Source: Channallabes apus (lineage: Eukaryota > Chordata > Actinopteri > Siluriformes > Clariidae). Taken from it: a stretch of 64,000 nt of DNA. A program made the translations under genes and the position numbers. The stretch spans positions 15,304,151-15,368,150 of the forward strand of contig CM060113.1 of NCBI GenBank assembly GCA_030522415.1, written 5' to 3'. A model generated the notes under the pieces. The model was not told the DNA's origin. It saw only the letters and a list, made by a program, of their open reading frames with translations, and did no database searches. Below are positions 32,691 through 45,000 of the stretch, piece after piece. Every line of letters starts with the position of its first letter. The first letter of the stretch is position 1.

Positions 32691-33447
32691 AGTCTTATAT
32701 AACTCTTATTCTGATAATATTAAACTAATATTAGTAAATATTTTCCTCACTACAGCTAGCTCTTGTCAGCTTGTGTGACACATTGGCTTTCAATGCCATT
32801 TATATAGTTTAGGTAAATCATGCTAACATGCCACCTCATGTAGCACAAACATGATATTTCCCTGTGGCTAAGCTAATGCCTTATGGAGTTTACAGATGTT
32901 TATATTCACCTTGTTTTGGATAGCTTTAGATTATGGTTGCTAATGTGTATTTGGCTCCATTTTGGTTAGCTTATAACACTGCTATCGGTAATGTTATTTA
33001 GCACAAACAAGCTAGTTCCAGGTGGCTAAAATACTGCCTTATGTAGGACATTTCCATGAACTGTGACTGCGTACAACCAGCACATGGGGAGTTGATCACT
33101 CTGATCAGCTATTACAATACTATACTACACAGCACAAAACAATGAAGTCGTACAGAAATATTTCTCTACACTGCTTGGACATTGCTCCCACCAATGCTTA
33201 CCCTGCATGTATGTTTTGTACAGTTTTTTTTTAATCTTCCACTGTTTTACTCTGAATGTCCGTCTTTTTTCAGTTTTTATTTTGTACTGTTCCTGTTGCA
33301 GTTTTACCCTGCATGTATCATTAATCTGCATTTATACATAAAATCCTATTAACTATTGGGAAGCTAAACATAAGAATCGGTATGAAACATGAAAAGTTTC
33401 TAAAAGTTGCCAATAAATTAATATTGTGATGTGAAATAATTTTTCAG

Positions 33448-33586
33448 ATTGAAGTTATAAAGGGCTCTGGGGTGTTTTGCCAGGCAGAAGCGAGGAGAGC
33501 AGCCCGCCTTGCCACCTCTGCTACTGCCATGGTACGGAATCTGCTGCTGGGCACCTTCGACTTGGAGACTTGACCAAATTAAAAAG
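33448..33586 (+). pseudogene. Putative transposon exon with BEN-like stretch, copy 1
   Basis: 139-base segment bounded by a splice acceptor (ttttcag) and donor (aag|gtag), with the same limits in copy 2. The clearest frame reads IEVIKGSGVFCQAEARRAAR, then ATAMVRNLLLGTFDLET and a TGA shared by both copies. The MVRNLLLGTFDLET part reminds me of BEN domains, but this is a weak resemblance from one motif. It may be a second gene product of the transposon. Confidence 0.4.
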
Positions 33587-35203
33587 GTAGCTATTATTGG
33601 TGAGTAAATGCATAATGCGTTGAGAAGGGAAAACAAAACATTTAAGACTTTATAAGTTCACCACTTTAACCATAGCCTACTTGTATCAATGTTTATTAGC
33701 CATCAATGGAGACTGCATAAGGTAGGGCACCCATTATTGTTACTGTATCTGCTTGGGACCTATAATACTAATTCATCACTTGCTCACTTCTTAATCCTAC
33801 CTTTCCTCTTCTAAAGCCACATTATATTGCACTGTAAGGTGTGTAGTCCTCTATTTTGTAGAACATATAGTGTTGCAAATAACCTCGTGGCACTAATTGT
33901 TGTTGTCTGAAGTTTTAATAAATAATCATAATGCTGTCAAAAATAATGTCATAAATAGATTTTCTTTATCAATTAACTTCTATTAACTAAATAAAATTTT
34001 TAATGTAAATTTTTAAAGTTTAATGGAATGGCTGTGTGAAAGATGCTGAAGATGACGTGCCACTGGTCTTTTATATTAATGTTGTTCGGAAGCCTGTGTA
34101 ATGATGTAATTTCGACATCTGTCGACTGAACAGCGTTTTTTCGACTTGTTTTCATGTTATTGTTGTTCAGCAATGGCATGGACGTGATGTTTTAGCAAAA
34201 GAAGGGTGGGATGGTGGTTGATGGTGACTGAAAGCGGTGACTGAGTAGATTGGACGTCACAGCAGCTCGTGAAAAGGCAGAGCTACTTTATGCAGGCTGT
34301 GTGGATTGACTGTTTTGAAACTTGTATGGTACAGTAGTTACATAGCCCTTAGACCTCAGTTACCATGAAAAAAGCCATGAAATTTCAGTTTTGACCATAT
34401 GGGATCTTAAACAAGGACGTCATCTTTTTTTAATTATTGTTTGTTCGGGGAGGTATTATAGACCACAATGTCAGCATGATCTTGCGTTGTTTCCTTATCA
34501 CTTCTTGTGTGTATTTGGCTGTAGCTTGCACACCAGACAGAGTTGTTGGCGATTCTTCCTATTGTAAAGTCATGCAGTGTGTAATCTCCTGTCGCCAATT
34601 CATTATGCATCGTGAACACAGCAGCAACTATATGCTACCACAGATAGTACAGTGTGAAAACAATGGTGATCCGATGACTTTGAAAATCATGCAGTGTGAG
34701 TTTGAGGAGAAGGTAAAAAGCAATACAAAACAAATAATGTACAGTTTATGTTGTCATTACATTGCTCTCATACTAAATGCAATGTAATAATGGGCGTTAT
34801 TTAATAAAAACATTAACAGTGCCGCATGCATCTAACTCTGGGTAAAAAGCTTATAATAAAATCACCAAAATAAGTCTTCATGTTAAGAATAAATATGCAA
34901 ACAGTACGGTATCTGAGCGTACGGATTGGAAATTTGTGCATACAGTTTGTTAATCCATGGCCACGGTTTGTTAAACTGAGGGAACAGTTTAAGTATTTGT
35001 GAGTGAGGGGGACAAATTGCAAAACCGTCGCCACGGATAATTTTTTTTATTTTTTTTATTTTTTTTGGGTCTTACAGGGTTTTTTTTTTTTTTTTTTTTT
35101 TTTGCACATAACAGACTACATTGTTACATTAATTATATTTGTTTTCATAGCATTGAATATGTACATTGTAGGACAACATTTGCAGATTGTGAAATAACAC
35201 ATA

Positions 35204-36554
35204 CAGGTCCTTCTCAAAAAATTAGCATATTGTGATGAAGTTCATTATTTTCTGTAATGTACTGATAAACATTAGACATTCATATATTTTAGATTCATTA
35301 CACACAACTGAAGTAGTTCAAGCCTTTTATTGTTTTAATATTGATGATTGTGGCATACAGCTCAAAATCAAAAAATTTGCATATCATGAAAAGGTTCTCT
35401 AAACGAGCTATTAACCTAATCATCTGAATCAACTAATTAACTCTAAACACCTGCAAAAGATTCCTGAGGCTTTTAAAAACTCCCAGACTGGTTCATTACT
35501 CAAAACCGCAATCATGGGTAAGACTGCCGACATGACTGCTGTCCAGAAGGCCATCATTGACACCCTCAAGCAAGAGGGTAAGACACAGAAAGACATTTCT
35601 GAATGAATAGGCTGTTCCCAGAGTGCTGTATCAAGGCACCTCAGTGGGAAGGAAAAAGTGTGGCAGAAAACGCTGCACAACGAGAAGAGGTGACCGGGCC
35701 CTGAGGAAGATTGTGGAGAAGGACCGATTCCAGACCTTGGGGGACCTGCGGAAGCAGTGGACTGAGTCTGGAGTAGAAACATCCAGAGCCACCGTGTACA
35801 GGCGTGTGCGGGAAATGGGCTACAGCTTGCAAATGTTGCATGTTATTTGGAAATCAAGGTGCCAGAGTCTGGAGGAAGACTGGGGAGAGGGAAATGCCAA
35901 AATGCCTGAAGTGCAGTGTCAAGTACCCACAGTCAGTGATGGTCTGGGGTGCCATGTCAGCTGCTGGTGTTGGTCCACTGTGTTTTATCAAGGGCAGGGT
36001 CAATGCAGCTAGCTATCAGGAGATTTTGGAGCACTTCATGCTTCCATCTGCTGAAAAGCTTTATGGAGATGAAGGTTTCATTTTTCAGCACGACCTGGCA
36101 CCTGCTCACAGTGCCAAAACCACTGGTAAATGGTTTACTGACCATGGTACTACTGTGCTCAATTGGCCTGCCAACTCTCCTGACCTGAACCCCATAGAGA
36201 ATCTGTGGGATATTGTGAACAGAAAGTTGAGAGACGCAAGACACAAGAATCTGCAAAAGCATTCCCGACCAAGTATTGAGTGCATAACTGAACATAATTA
36301 TTTGAAGGTTGACTTTTTTTGTATTAAAAACACTTTTCTTTTATTGGTCGGATGAAATATGCTAATTTTTTGAGATAGGGATTTTGGGTTTTCATGAGCT
36401 GTATGCCACAATCATCAATATTAAAACAATAAAAGGCTTGAACTACTTCAGTTGTGTGTAATGAATCTAAAATATATGAAGTCTAATGTTTATCAGTACA
36501 TTACAGAAAATAATGAACTTCATCACAATATGCTAATTTTTTGAGAAGGACCTG
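35204..36554 (+). mobile_element. Tc1-B inside piggyBac-like copy 1
   Basis: TIR tips CAGGTCCTTCTCAAAAAATT and its inverse ...TTTTTTGAGAAGGACCTG, with TA at 35202-35203 and 36555-36556. 1,351 bases, shorter than a full Tc1 because of an internal deletion. A remnant of the same insertion is in copy 2 at 58829-59002. Confidence 0.92.
35514..36270 (+). pseudogene. Tc1-B transposase, deleted and frameshifted
   Basis: Begins MGKTADMTAVQKAIIDTLK, hits a stop at 35603 (ISE-stop), then continues in other frames (GDRALRKIVEKDRFQTLGD; TSRATVYRRVREMGY). Near 35840 a deletion removes the first catalytic Asp segment, jumping to FGNQGARVWRK. The second Asp (FQHDLAPAHSA) and the Glu (NPIENLW) remain in the open frame 35804-36355. 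It cannot be active. Confidence 0.85.
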
Positions 36555-36757
36555 TATATAAAAAAAAATCTAATGTGTGCATTGTATCTATGGAAGATTG
36601 TAGGACATTTCAAAACATATGTTGCATATCTGTACATTTGTAAAAGTCACATTTCCAAAAATTTAGGACCCACCTTCTGTCATCCATAAACAACTACCAC
36701 TCCAAGTTTTTAGAGCATTGTATAGTTCTAACCTTTTGTTTGTTTTTCATTCTTTAG

Positions 36758-36924
36758 ATGCACTACAACAACAACAGCTGAAAGCTGAAAAAAAGGAGGC
36801 CACAGAGTTTCTTTGCTTCAACAGGTCAGAAATGGCTTCGTTATGCCCCAGAACGGCTGGGGGGAATTGCTCGTGGTGGAAAACCATAAGTTCAGACTTA
36901 TGTCTTATCTGTTTTGCTGAGTAA
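36758..36924 (+). pseudogene. Putative terminal exon of the piggyBac-like transposon, copy 1
   Basis: Follows a good acceptor (cattctttag). The open frame reads DALQQQQLKAEKKEATEFL, then CFNRSEMASLCPRTAGGNC, to a stop at 36922-36924, and the same frame is open in copy 2. An alternative register gives QKWLRYAPERLGGIARGGKP-stop (36887-36889). I recognise neither. AATAAATAAATA at about 37240 could serve as polyadenylation signal. Confidence 0.4.
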
Positions 36925-38026
36925 ATACATTTCAACTTACGAATAATGTTTCAGTCATCTGTTGTGTTTCTGACTTGGTTGTTTCTATTTGCATTTGACT
37001 GAATTTTGCTGAGGCAGGTTGCCATTTTTATATTATGGTTTTCCAGTCTCATCTCTTGGCAGTTAGATTCTGTTTTATGAATTCAGAATTAACAATCTCT
37101 TCTAATAGTTCTCTTCTAAAAAGTAATTTTGTCATCCAGTTTATAATAATTTGTATGTAAGTTGTAGTGTGTTTTATTATATAGTTGTTTTATTGTAATT
37201 GTGATGTTACTGTACTTCCTGTTTAAATGGGTGTGGAGCATAAATAAATAAATATGTTTACATGTAAACTGAAGGATGTTGAGTTACTGACTTTGTTTAA
37301 AAAAAAAAAAAAAAAAAGCTTTTCAGCCCTACATGGTCTCTGATTTAAAGAAATAAATCAAAACGGACATGATTTACTGTCATAGCTGTCTGAAATAACA
37401 TTATTTCAAGGTGCAAACTTGATGAAAAATCAACATTTAACATTTAAATTTCAACATTGATTCAATGAGAAGTTGGTTGATGCTTTAATGTTGATTCAAT
37501 GATGATTCAATGTTGTTCTGCTACAGTATCTGGGTTGTCATTATGCTCTTGAAGTAATTTTGACAGGATGGCCAGTTGGAAGATTCACCACTGTTCCAAG
37601 TTTTCTTCATTTGTGGATTGTGGCTCTCACTGTGGCTTTCTTGTGGAGAAAACCTTAGAAATAGCTTTGTAACTCTTTCCAGACTGATATTCATGTATGT
37701 CAATTACTTTGTTTCTTATCTGATATACAGGTATGTCAATTACTTTGTTACATTAGACCGCTGCATGATGTGTGGACATTTCTTGATTAAACAGGTTGTT
37801 GTACCTTGGTTGTTTATCTATTAATAAGGCCTGGGAGTGGCAAGTCAAATTTACCTTCAAAAAAGTGGGTAGTTAATCACAGTTCATTTATGGTTTATGA
37901 AAGGGGACAATTAAATTTTTTAAGAAGGGTCAAATAGGTTTGGACAACTTTTTTCCCTTAATGAATGAAATAATCATTTTTAAAATTGTGAAATTGCAAA
38001 AATGCAAATTGCATTGTGTAAATACT

Positions 38027-38061
38027 TCTTCTTCTTTGTCTTTCGGCTGTTCCCTTTCAGG
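38027..38061 (-). repeat. Minimal LINE 3' tail
   Basis: 35 bases (cttcttcttctttgtctttc, then ggctgttccctttcagggg) identical to the 3' end of the LINE at 39887, abutting the end of Tc1-A. Probably an extremely 5'-truncated insertion. Confidence 0.6.
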
Positions 38062-38065
38062 GGAA

Positions 38066-38200
38066 TGTTTAGATAGGAGTAGAAAGTACAGATAATTGCG
38101 TGAAAATGTAAGGAGTAGAAGTAAAAAGTAGGCAGAAAAATAATTACTCCAGTATAGATACCAAAAAGTATTTGTACTTTGTTACTTGACACCTCTGTAC
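38066..38200. repeat. Decayed hAT-like terminal fragment
   Basis: Contains tagaaagtacagataattgc, aagtaaaaagtagg and gttacttgacacctctg, resembling the ends of the hAT element at 53440-56528. Confidence 0.45.
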
Positions 38201-38499
38201 ATTACAACAACACATATAACAGCATGCTGTAATTTAGCGCCTAATTTACAGTATTAAATAAATCTCAATCTTTTATCGTGGTATATTCACATTTTTTAAA
38301 TGAAGCCAGTGGTATTTAATATATCCTAAATAAGTGTTGTTTTTTTTGAGATGCTACATTATTTATAGACTTAAACATCCCTATAGAAAATGTATAAAGT
38401 CTTGTTAAATTTAAATAGTGATAACATATTTCAACACAAGGTGAACCAGTAAAAAAAAAAGTTAATAGTTACATAGTTTACATAGTTACATAGTTTTTT

Positions 38500-38510
38500 T
38501 TTATTTTATT
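38500..38510 (-). promoter_or_regulatory. Candidate polyadenylation signals of the TNIP-like gene
   Basis: Two overlapping minus-strand AATAAA hexamers about 330 bases past the stop codon. Confidence 0.45.
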
Positions 38511-38832
38511 GGAACATCCCATTATTACAGTACTGTATATTGTCATAACCAGAATTGCACTATATGTCAAAGAAAATTATATATTTATCCATTGAAATAT
38601 TTTGTTACAAATTGGCATTAACATTGTCAGTAAGAAAGAAAAATTAAAATTTAAGCATCAGAAAAGTCATACAAAACTAAATATAAAGCCTCAGATAAAG
38701 ACATTTCAAAGTATATATATATATTAATCAGTGTGTAAAATGGCTGAAGAATTAGAATTACAATACTTTTTTTTATGTTTTACCATGTAGCCTTAAATAC
38801 AGGTCACATTTATAACTGGACCTGTGTATGTC

Positions 38833-39060
38833 TTAGGGGTACTCTGGGTGCCCTCGGTTCTCACAGTGTTTTGGACACATGACAGCTGCTCTGTGTTCCT
38901 CTCTTATCCTTCTTCTCTCTCCTCTTGGCCTCTCCTGGTCATTATTACAGCGGTGGATTAGTGCTGGCTCCTGCCCCACTGGTGCTTTCTTCATCAGAAG
39001 CCTCTGAAGAAGCTGCTTATCCGAGCGCTCCTTATGAAAGTCATCCTCATATACCTTCAG
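38833..39060 (-). CDS. TNIP-like gene, last coding exon with UBAN motif
   Basis: 228 bases including the stop. VYEDDFHKERSDKQLLQRLL is the UBAN-type motif; the tail holds HRCNND and CPKHCENRGH, whose Cys/His spacing might bind zinc but does not match a finger I know. Confidence 0.78.
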   Translation of the reverse strand: MKVYEDDFHKERSDKQLLQRLLMKKAPVGQEPALIHRCNNDQERPRGERRRIREEHRAAVMCPKHCENRGHPEYP

Positions 39061-42000
39061 CTGGATAAAAGCATAATTTTTTGAAAAATATTTTCAAAAA
39101 TATTAAAACACTAACTGATTTGTTTAAAAGGTAGAAAGTGATAATGAGTTTTTCATTTGTGTATGAAAATAGACATGCCTAACACTGTCTATTTGGGAAC
39201 AAATTGTAAAGTTAATGAAGGCTAGGATATGCATAATGTTTGACATTATAACATGGTTTCCATTAACAGATTGAATATGATGATTCTGAAGAAAATATCT
39301 AGAAAAATATATTTATGGAATGTCCATTCCTGACAAACGTAAAGAAAAAATGTTAACGCTCTATTGCTCATTAAGGTACAGACAAAACAGAAATTACTGC
39401 ACATCATCTTCTGTCACCAGACTTTCTATGTTTAATATAAATTCTCCGACCCACTGCAGTTACCATGTAGTTCAGACTATAGACCACTGCTTAGGATAAT
39501 TTAACTACTGACTCATTTTAAAGGTCATGCAGATAGCATTTTTTTTAAATGCTTGACTAAAGTATCTGTTTAACTTGAGAAACCTCATTACAAGCCAAAA
39601 CAATTTAAACTTCTTAAAAGACAAGGAGCTGGGCCCCACTTCACCTGTTCTTGCAACAGCGCCATCTGCTGCCGCATCTCGCCCTCACGACGCCGGAGCC
39701 TCTTGTTCTCTTGGAGCATGCGTTCATGGTCCTTCTGCTCAATTTTATAATCTGCTTCATAGATTTTAGTCTGGTAAAATAAAACCACACACACACACAC
39801 ACAAGCAACCATTTAGCAAGTTATGCCACCAAGTGTGCTTCAAATGAATCAGAAATATAGCAGGAATGTACTGTAGCTCTCCATCTTCTTCTTCTTTGTC
39901 TTTCGGCTGTTCCCTTTCAGGGGTCGCCACAGCGAATCATCTGCCTCCATCTAACCCTATCGTCTGCATCCTCTTCTCTCACACCAACTAACTTCATGTC
40001 CTCTCTCACTGCATCCATAAATCTCCTCTTTGGTCTTCCTCTAGACCTCCTGCCTGGCAGTTCCAACCTCAGCATCCTTCTACCGATATATTCACCATCT
40101 CTCCTCTGAACATGTCCAAACCACCTCAATCTGGCCTCTCTGACTTTATCTCCAAAACATCTAACATGGGTTGTCCCTCTGATGAACTCATTCTTGATCC
40201 TATCCATCCTTGTCACTCCCAAAGAGAACCTCAACATCTTCAGCTCTGCTACCTCTAGCTCTGCCTCCTGTCTTTTCTTCAGTGCCACTGTCTCTAAGCC
40301 GTAGAGCATTGCTGGTCTCACCACTGTCCTGTACACCTTTCCTTTCATTCTCGCTGATACTCTTTTATCGCACAACACACCTGACACTTTTCTCCACCCA
40401 TTCCAACCTGTCTGTACTCCATATATACTGTATATATCTGTATATATATATATACATACACTACCATTCAAAAGTTTTGATTAGTGATTTATTTTCTACA
40501 TTCTACAACAATACTGGGGATTTAAAAACTATACAATAACACATATGGAATTAGGTAATTACGTAACAACAACAAAAACAACAGTTAGTTGTTATTTTAA
40601 GACACAGAGGTCAGCCTTACTGTAATAGTTCTTGCAAGAACAGAATTGTCAAGTGCATTTGCAAAATCCGTCAAGCACCATAATGAAACTGGCTCTCATG
40701 AAGGCTGTCCCAGGAGGGTGAGACCAAAACCTACCTCTGTCGCAGACGAGAAGTTCATTTAGAGTTATCCTGTAAAATGACCAATTAACAGCACCTCAGA
40801 TTACATTTACATTTAGGCATTTGGCAGACGCTCTTATCCAGAGCGACTTACATTTTTATCTCATTATACATCTGGGCAGTTGAGGGTTAAGGGCCTTGCT
40901 CAAGGGCCCAACAGTGGCAACTTGGTGGTTGTGGGGTTTGAACCTGTGATCTTCCGAACTGTAGTCCAATACCTTAACCACTGAGCTACCCCTGACCCCC
41001 AAATTGATTAGAGATTAGAGGCGTAATGAAGTATTTACAGAGCCTAGTAGCAGATACAGTACATCTCAATATCAACTGTTCAAAGAAGATTAATGCATTT
41101 TTTTGGACGCCTTCAGCATTCCTCTAAAGTTAGAAAGTGATCTAAAACTTTTGAACGGTAGTATGGATTCCAAAAAAGTTGGGACACTAAACAAATTGTG
41201 AATAAAAACTGAACGCAATGATGTGGAGATGGCAAATGTCAATATTTTATTCAGAATAGAACATAAATCACGGAACAAAAGGTTAAACTGAGAAAATTTA
41301 TCATTTTAAGGGAAAAATATGGTGAATCAAAATGTCATGGTGTCAACAAATCCCAAAAAAGTTGGGACAAGGCCATTTTCACCACTGTGTGGCATCTCCC
41401 CTTCTTCTTACAACACTCAACAGACGTCTGGGGACCGAGGAGACCAGTTTCTCAATTTTAGAAATAGGAATGCTCTCCCATTATTGTCTAATACAGGCCT
41501 CTAACTGTTCAATCATCTCTGGCCTTCTTTGTCGCACCTGCCTCTTTATGATGCGCCAAATGTTCTCTATAGGGGAAAGATCTGGACTGCAGACTGGCCA
41601 TTTCAGTACCCGGATCCTTCTCCTACGCAGCCATGATGTTGTGATTGATGCAGAATGTGGTCTGGCATTATCTTGTTGAAAAATGCAGGGTCTTCCCTGA
41701 AAGAGATGACTAGATGTTGTTCTAGAACCTGAATATATTTTTCTGCATTGATGGTGCCTTTCCAGACATGCAAGCTGCCCATGCCACACGCACTCATGCA
41801 ACCCCATACCATCAGAGATGCAGACTTCTGAACTGAGCGTTGATAACAACTTGGGTTGTCCTTGTCCTCTTTGGTCCAGATGACATGGCGTCCCACATTT
41901 CCAACAAGAACTTCGAATCGTGACTCGTCTGACCACAGAACAGTCTTCCATTTTGCCACACTCCATTTTAAATGATCCCTGGCCCAATGAAAACGCCTGT

Positions 42001-45000
42001 GCTTGTGGATCTTGCTTAGAAATGGCTTCTTCTTTGCACTGTAGAGTTTCAGCTGGCAACGGCGGATGGCACGGTGGATTGTGTTCACTGACAATGGTTT
42101 CTGGAAGTATTCCTGAGCCCATTCTGTGATTTCCTTTACAGTAGCATTCCTGTTTGTGGTGCAGTGTCGTTTAAGGGTCCGGAGATCACGGGCATCCAGT
42201 ATGGTTTTACGCCCTTGACCCTTACGCACAGAGATTGTACCAGATTCTCTGAATCTTCGGATGATATTATGCACAGTTGATGATGATAACTGCAAAGTCT
42301 TTGCAATTTTTCGCAGGGTAACACCTTTCTGATATTGCTCCACTATCTTTCTGCGCAACATTGTGGGAATTGGTGATCCTCTACCCATCTTGGCTTCTGA
42401 ACGACACTGCCACTCTGAGAAGCTCTTTTTATACCCAATCATGTTGCCAATTAACCTAATTACTGTTAATTGGTCTTTCAGCTCTTCGTTGTGCTCAAAT
42501 TGACTTTTTCCAGCCTCTTATTGCTACTTGTCCCAACTTTTTTGGGATTTGTTGACACCGTGAAATTTGGAATCAACATATTTTTCCTTTAAAATGATAC
42601 ATTTTCTCGGATTAAACTTTTGATCTGTCATCTACAGTATGTTCTATTCTGAATAAAATATTTGCCATCTCCACATCATTGCATTCAGTTTTTATTCACA
42701 ATTTGTTTAGTGTCCCAACTTTTTTGGAATCCGGTTTGTATATATATGTGTATTTATTTATTTATTTTAAAATGCAGGACTTTGGCCATTGGGTGAAGCA
42801 CATTATTTAAACCTGGAAGGTTAGTTCTGAACCAGTAACTTTGTAGAAGAACACACACATTCACACAAAATGCAAAGAGAACTCACAAGATTGGAATTAA
42901 ACTGTGAGGGCATAAGAAAACAAAGGTAATTTAAACAATAATAATTCAGTGCAAGGTAGCAAGGTAGCATAACGATTGGATTTTGTTGTTGGGAAAAGGT
43001 CATGCGGTACAGATTTACCCTATTCCAGAACAATAGGCATGTCAGGGTAAGAAGGCAAGCACATGAAATAGTGCCCTTTGTACAAGTCTCTGGAGGCAGT
43101 GATATAAGTTTGCTTCACTTGGTCAGGTCTAGACTAGCAAGAATAAACACTCAGTTACAATTTTTTCTTTAATTAATAACAGCAGCTGGAGAGCAGAGTA
43201 TATTTACTGAAAGTATTATTGATGTAAATTCTACATAGATGTTAATCATCAGCCTAAATCATTGTCTCTTTATTTCCACACGTGTAGTACTAAGCAGAGC
43301 AGTGATTTAAAGTGATGTTTTCATGTAGATGAGAGTTGTGTAAACCTAATAGAGTTAATAGTTCTTACAGCTCCATCAAAATACACCTGCAATAAGCACA
43401 ATTCTTTGTTTTAAGTCTTTCATCAGTAAAATTGCATAAAAGGAGGGGGGAAAGTCTTTACAATGGCATACAGGTCCTAAATTCTATGAGTACAGAAGTT
43501 TATAAATAAATCCACTGGGTGGCGCTGTCTGTCCACTCAAAGTAGAGAGTTTAATTTGGGAGCATATAAAATCTTCTATCTGATATTTTAGGCACTTATC
43601 CTTCACACAACCCCATCTGTCCACAAATGGATCTCTAAATGACAATCTATAGAAAGATATTCGCTCACCTGGCACCTTAAGGCTTCCAACTGCTCCTTAA
43701 GGTCCTGAACCTCCTTAATGGCATCATTCTGCTTCTCGCGGCTTTCAGGATGTGCATGGCTAGACCTAGTCCTGTGGTGGAGGTCCAGAGACAAAGCAGT
43801 GGAAGTTGAAGATTTTGAACTTCGCTCCAGGACATGAGCTTCTGGTGGGCTGATAACAGCTGACATATTCTAGAAAGGAAGAAAATAGAGAAAATGAAAA
43901 TGATGAGTCATGCAATGTACAGTATTGCCAGAGCAAAGAAAAAAAACGTGATTATACAACTTCCAAACAAAAGGTCACCTGAGTCCCTAAGCCCCAGTCT
44001 TTCAGGGTATCAGTGTGTTGAAGACGGTTCTCCAGGAGGCGGATGTATTCTTGAAGATGCTGATTTTTTTTTAGCTCTTGCATCAGTGTGTGTTCATAGT
44101 ACTCACTTTTATTCTGCACACAAATATAGATCTTAATTACAGTAAAAGCATGCAACAGTAGATTGTCCTATAGTGTTCATATTTATATTTAGTGTTCATT
44201 TCTATATTTAGATTCTGCTAGAAGATATGGAACCTTATGACATATAAACCCAGAGGTATTTATATTTCCTGAGCATCTAGTGATCTCCAATTTATTATAC
44301 CATCAGAGTAGAAGACATCAGAAGCTGTGGAACCAACATCATGTAATGTGCAGTTGCTCAATCTTGCAAACAATATACACAAGTATTTGTTTCAAACCCT
44401 TTATAGCACACTATTTCATAAATGCCATCCATTTCCAGAATGCAAAGAGTAAACCTAATTAGTGACACCAAGTGTTGCTGTGTCTGACTGGAATGGAACC
44501 TACTGTACAGTACACAAGCTGCAGTCACTGAAGGACTGAGTGCAATATCCCTGATCAACTGACTGCACTTCACAAGCCCTGACACTCTGCCAAAACCCAT
44601 TATACTTGGCACTTATATATATAACAATTGACATTACAATTCACATTCTGTTGCTCAGGGAAAATTTAGGATACTGGAATGGCAGTTTAACAATATTTGA
44701 AATCTTTACAGTCACCCAATTCAGTTTTAAGATTAAGCTTACAAACCCAGTTATTCATGTTGGAAGTGGTGCAGGGTGTATTTTATAGGCAGGAGCCACA
44801 GAGCATAGACATAACAGTGACATAGCCTACTATGACCAGAGGCTCATAGAGCACAAGTGTGTCTTGAGCTATGAGCAAGCTGCTCAGACAATGATCATAG
44901 TGTTATAATTTCATGTTTTAACTTTTTCACACGGGTGTAAATCAAAACTTACACCATGAAAGTTATTATATTTATTATTGAATTCTCATAGATATGTTTA

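Larger units (their letters stand above)
12969..37530 (+). mobile_element. piggyBac-like DNA transposon, copy 1 (invaded)
   Basis: Left end CCCAGATAGCAAGG; right end is the inverse, ...GCTACAGTATCTGGG. Subterminal zones at both ends are packed with ATTGATTCAATGTTGA-type palindromic repeats. Comparison with the intact Tc1 at 55255 shows the empty site was gatgagttgtc, so only TT is duplicated. Without the BEL/Pao array (18.8 kb) and Tc1-B (1.35 kb) the element would be about 4.4 kb. It keeps several exons shared with copy 2 (57829 onward) but has lost the DDE-type exon. The family name rests on that exon in copy 2. Confidence 0.75.
8355..38022 (-). mobile_element. Tc1-A: decayed Tc1 split by DIRS and piggyBac-like insertions
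   Basis: Three blocks, in the same order and orientation, align by eye with the intact Tc1 at 54239-55848. Block 8355-8630 matches its transposase C-terminal half (for example taattgcccc...aacctaataac and the stretch ending gtgagcc). Block 12859-12968 matches the region of gaacactgaccttaa and gatgagtt. Block 37531-38022 matches the N-terminal helix-turn-helix region (ttcaccactgttcca, ggctctcactgtgg) and 5' UTR. The DIRS element sits between blocks 1 and 2, the piggyBac-like element between blocks 2 and 3. No long open frame remains. Confidence 0.8.

Noticed and set aside
34437..34787. 116-residue plus-strand frame in piggyBac-like copy 1
   Set aside because: Not kept open in copy 2 (59450-59760) and without splice-border or domain support.
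40803..41003. tRNA gene
   Set aside because: A and B boxes are present, but there is no cloverleaf; it is the head of a SINE with a second dispersed copy.
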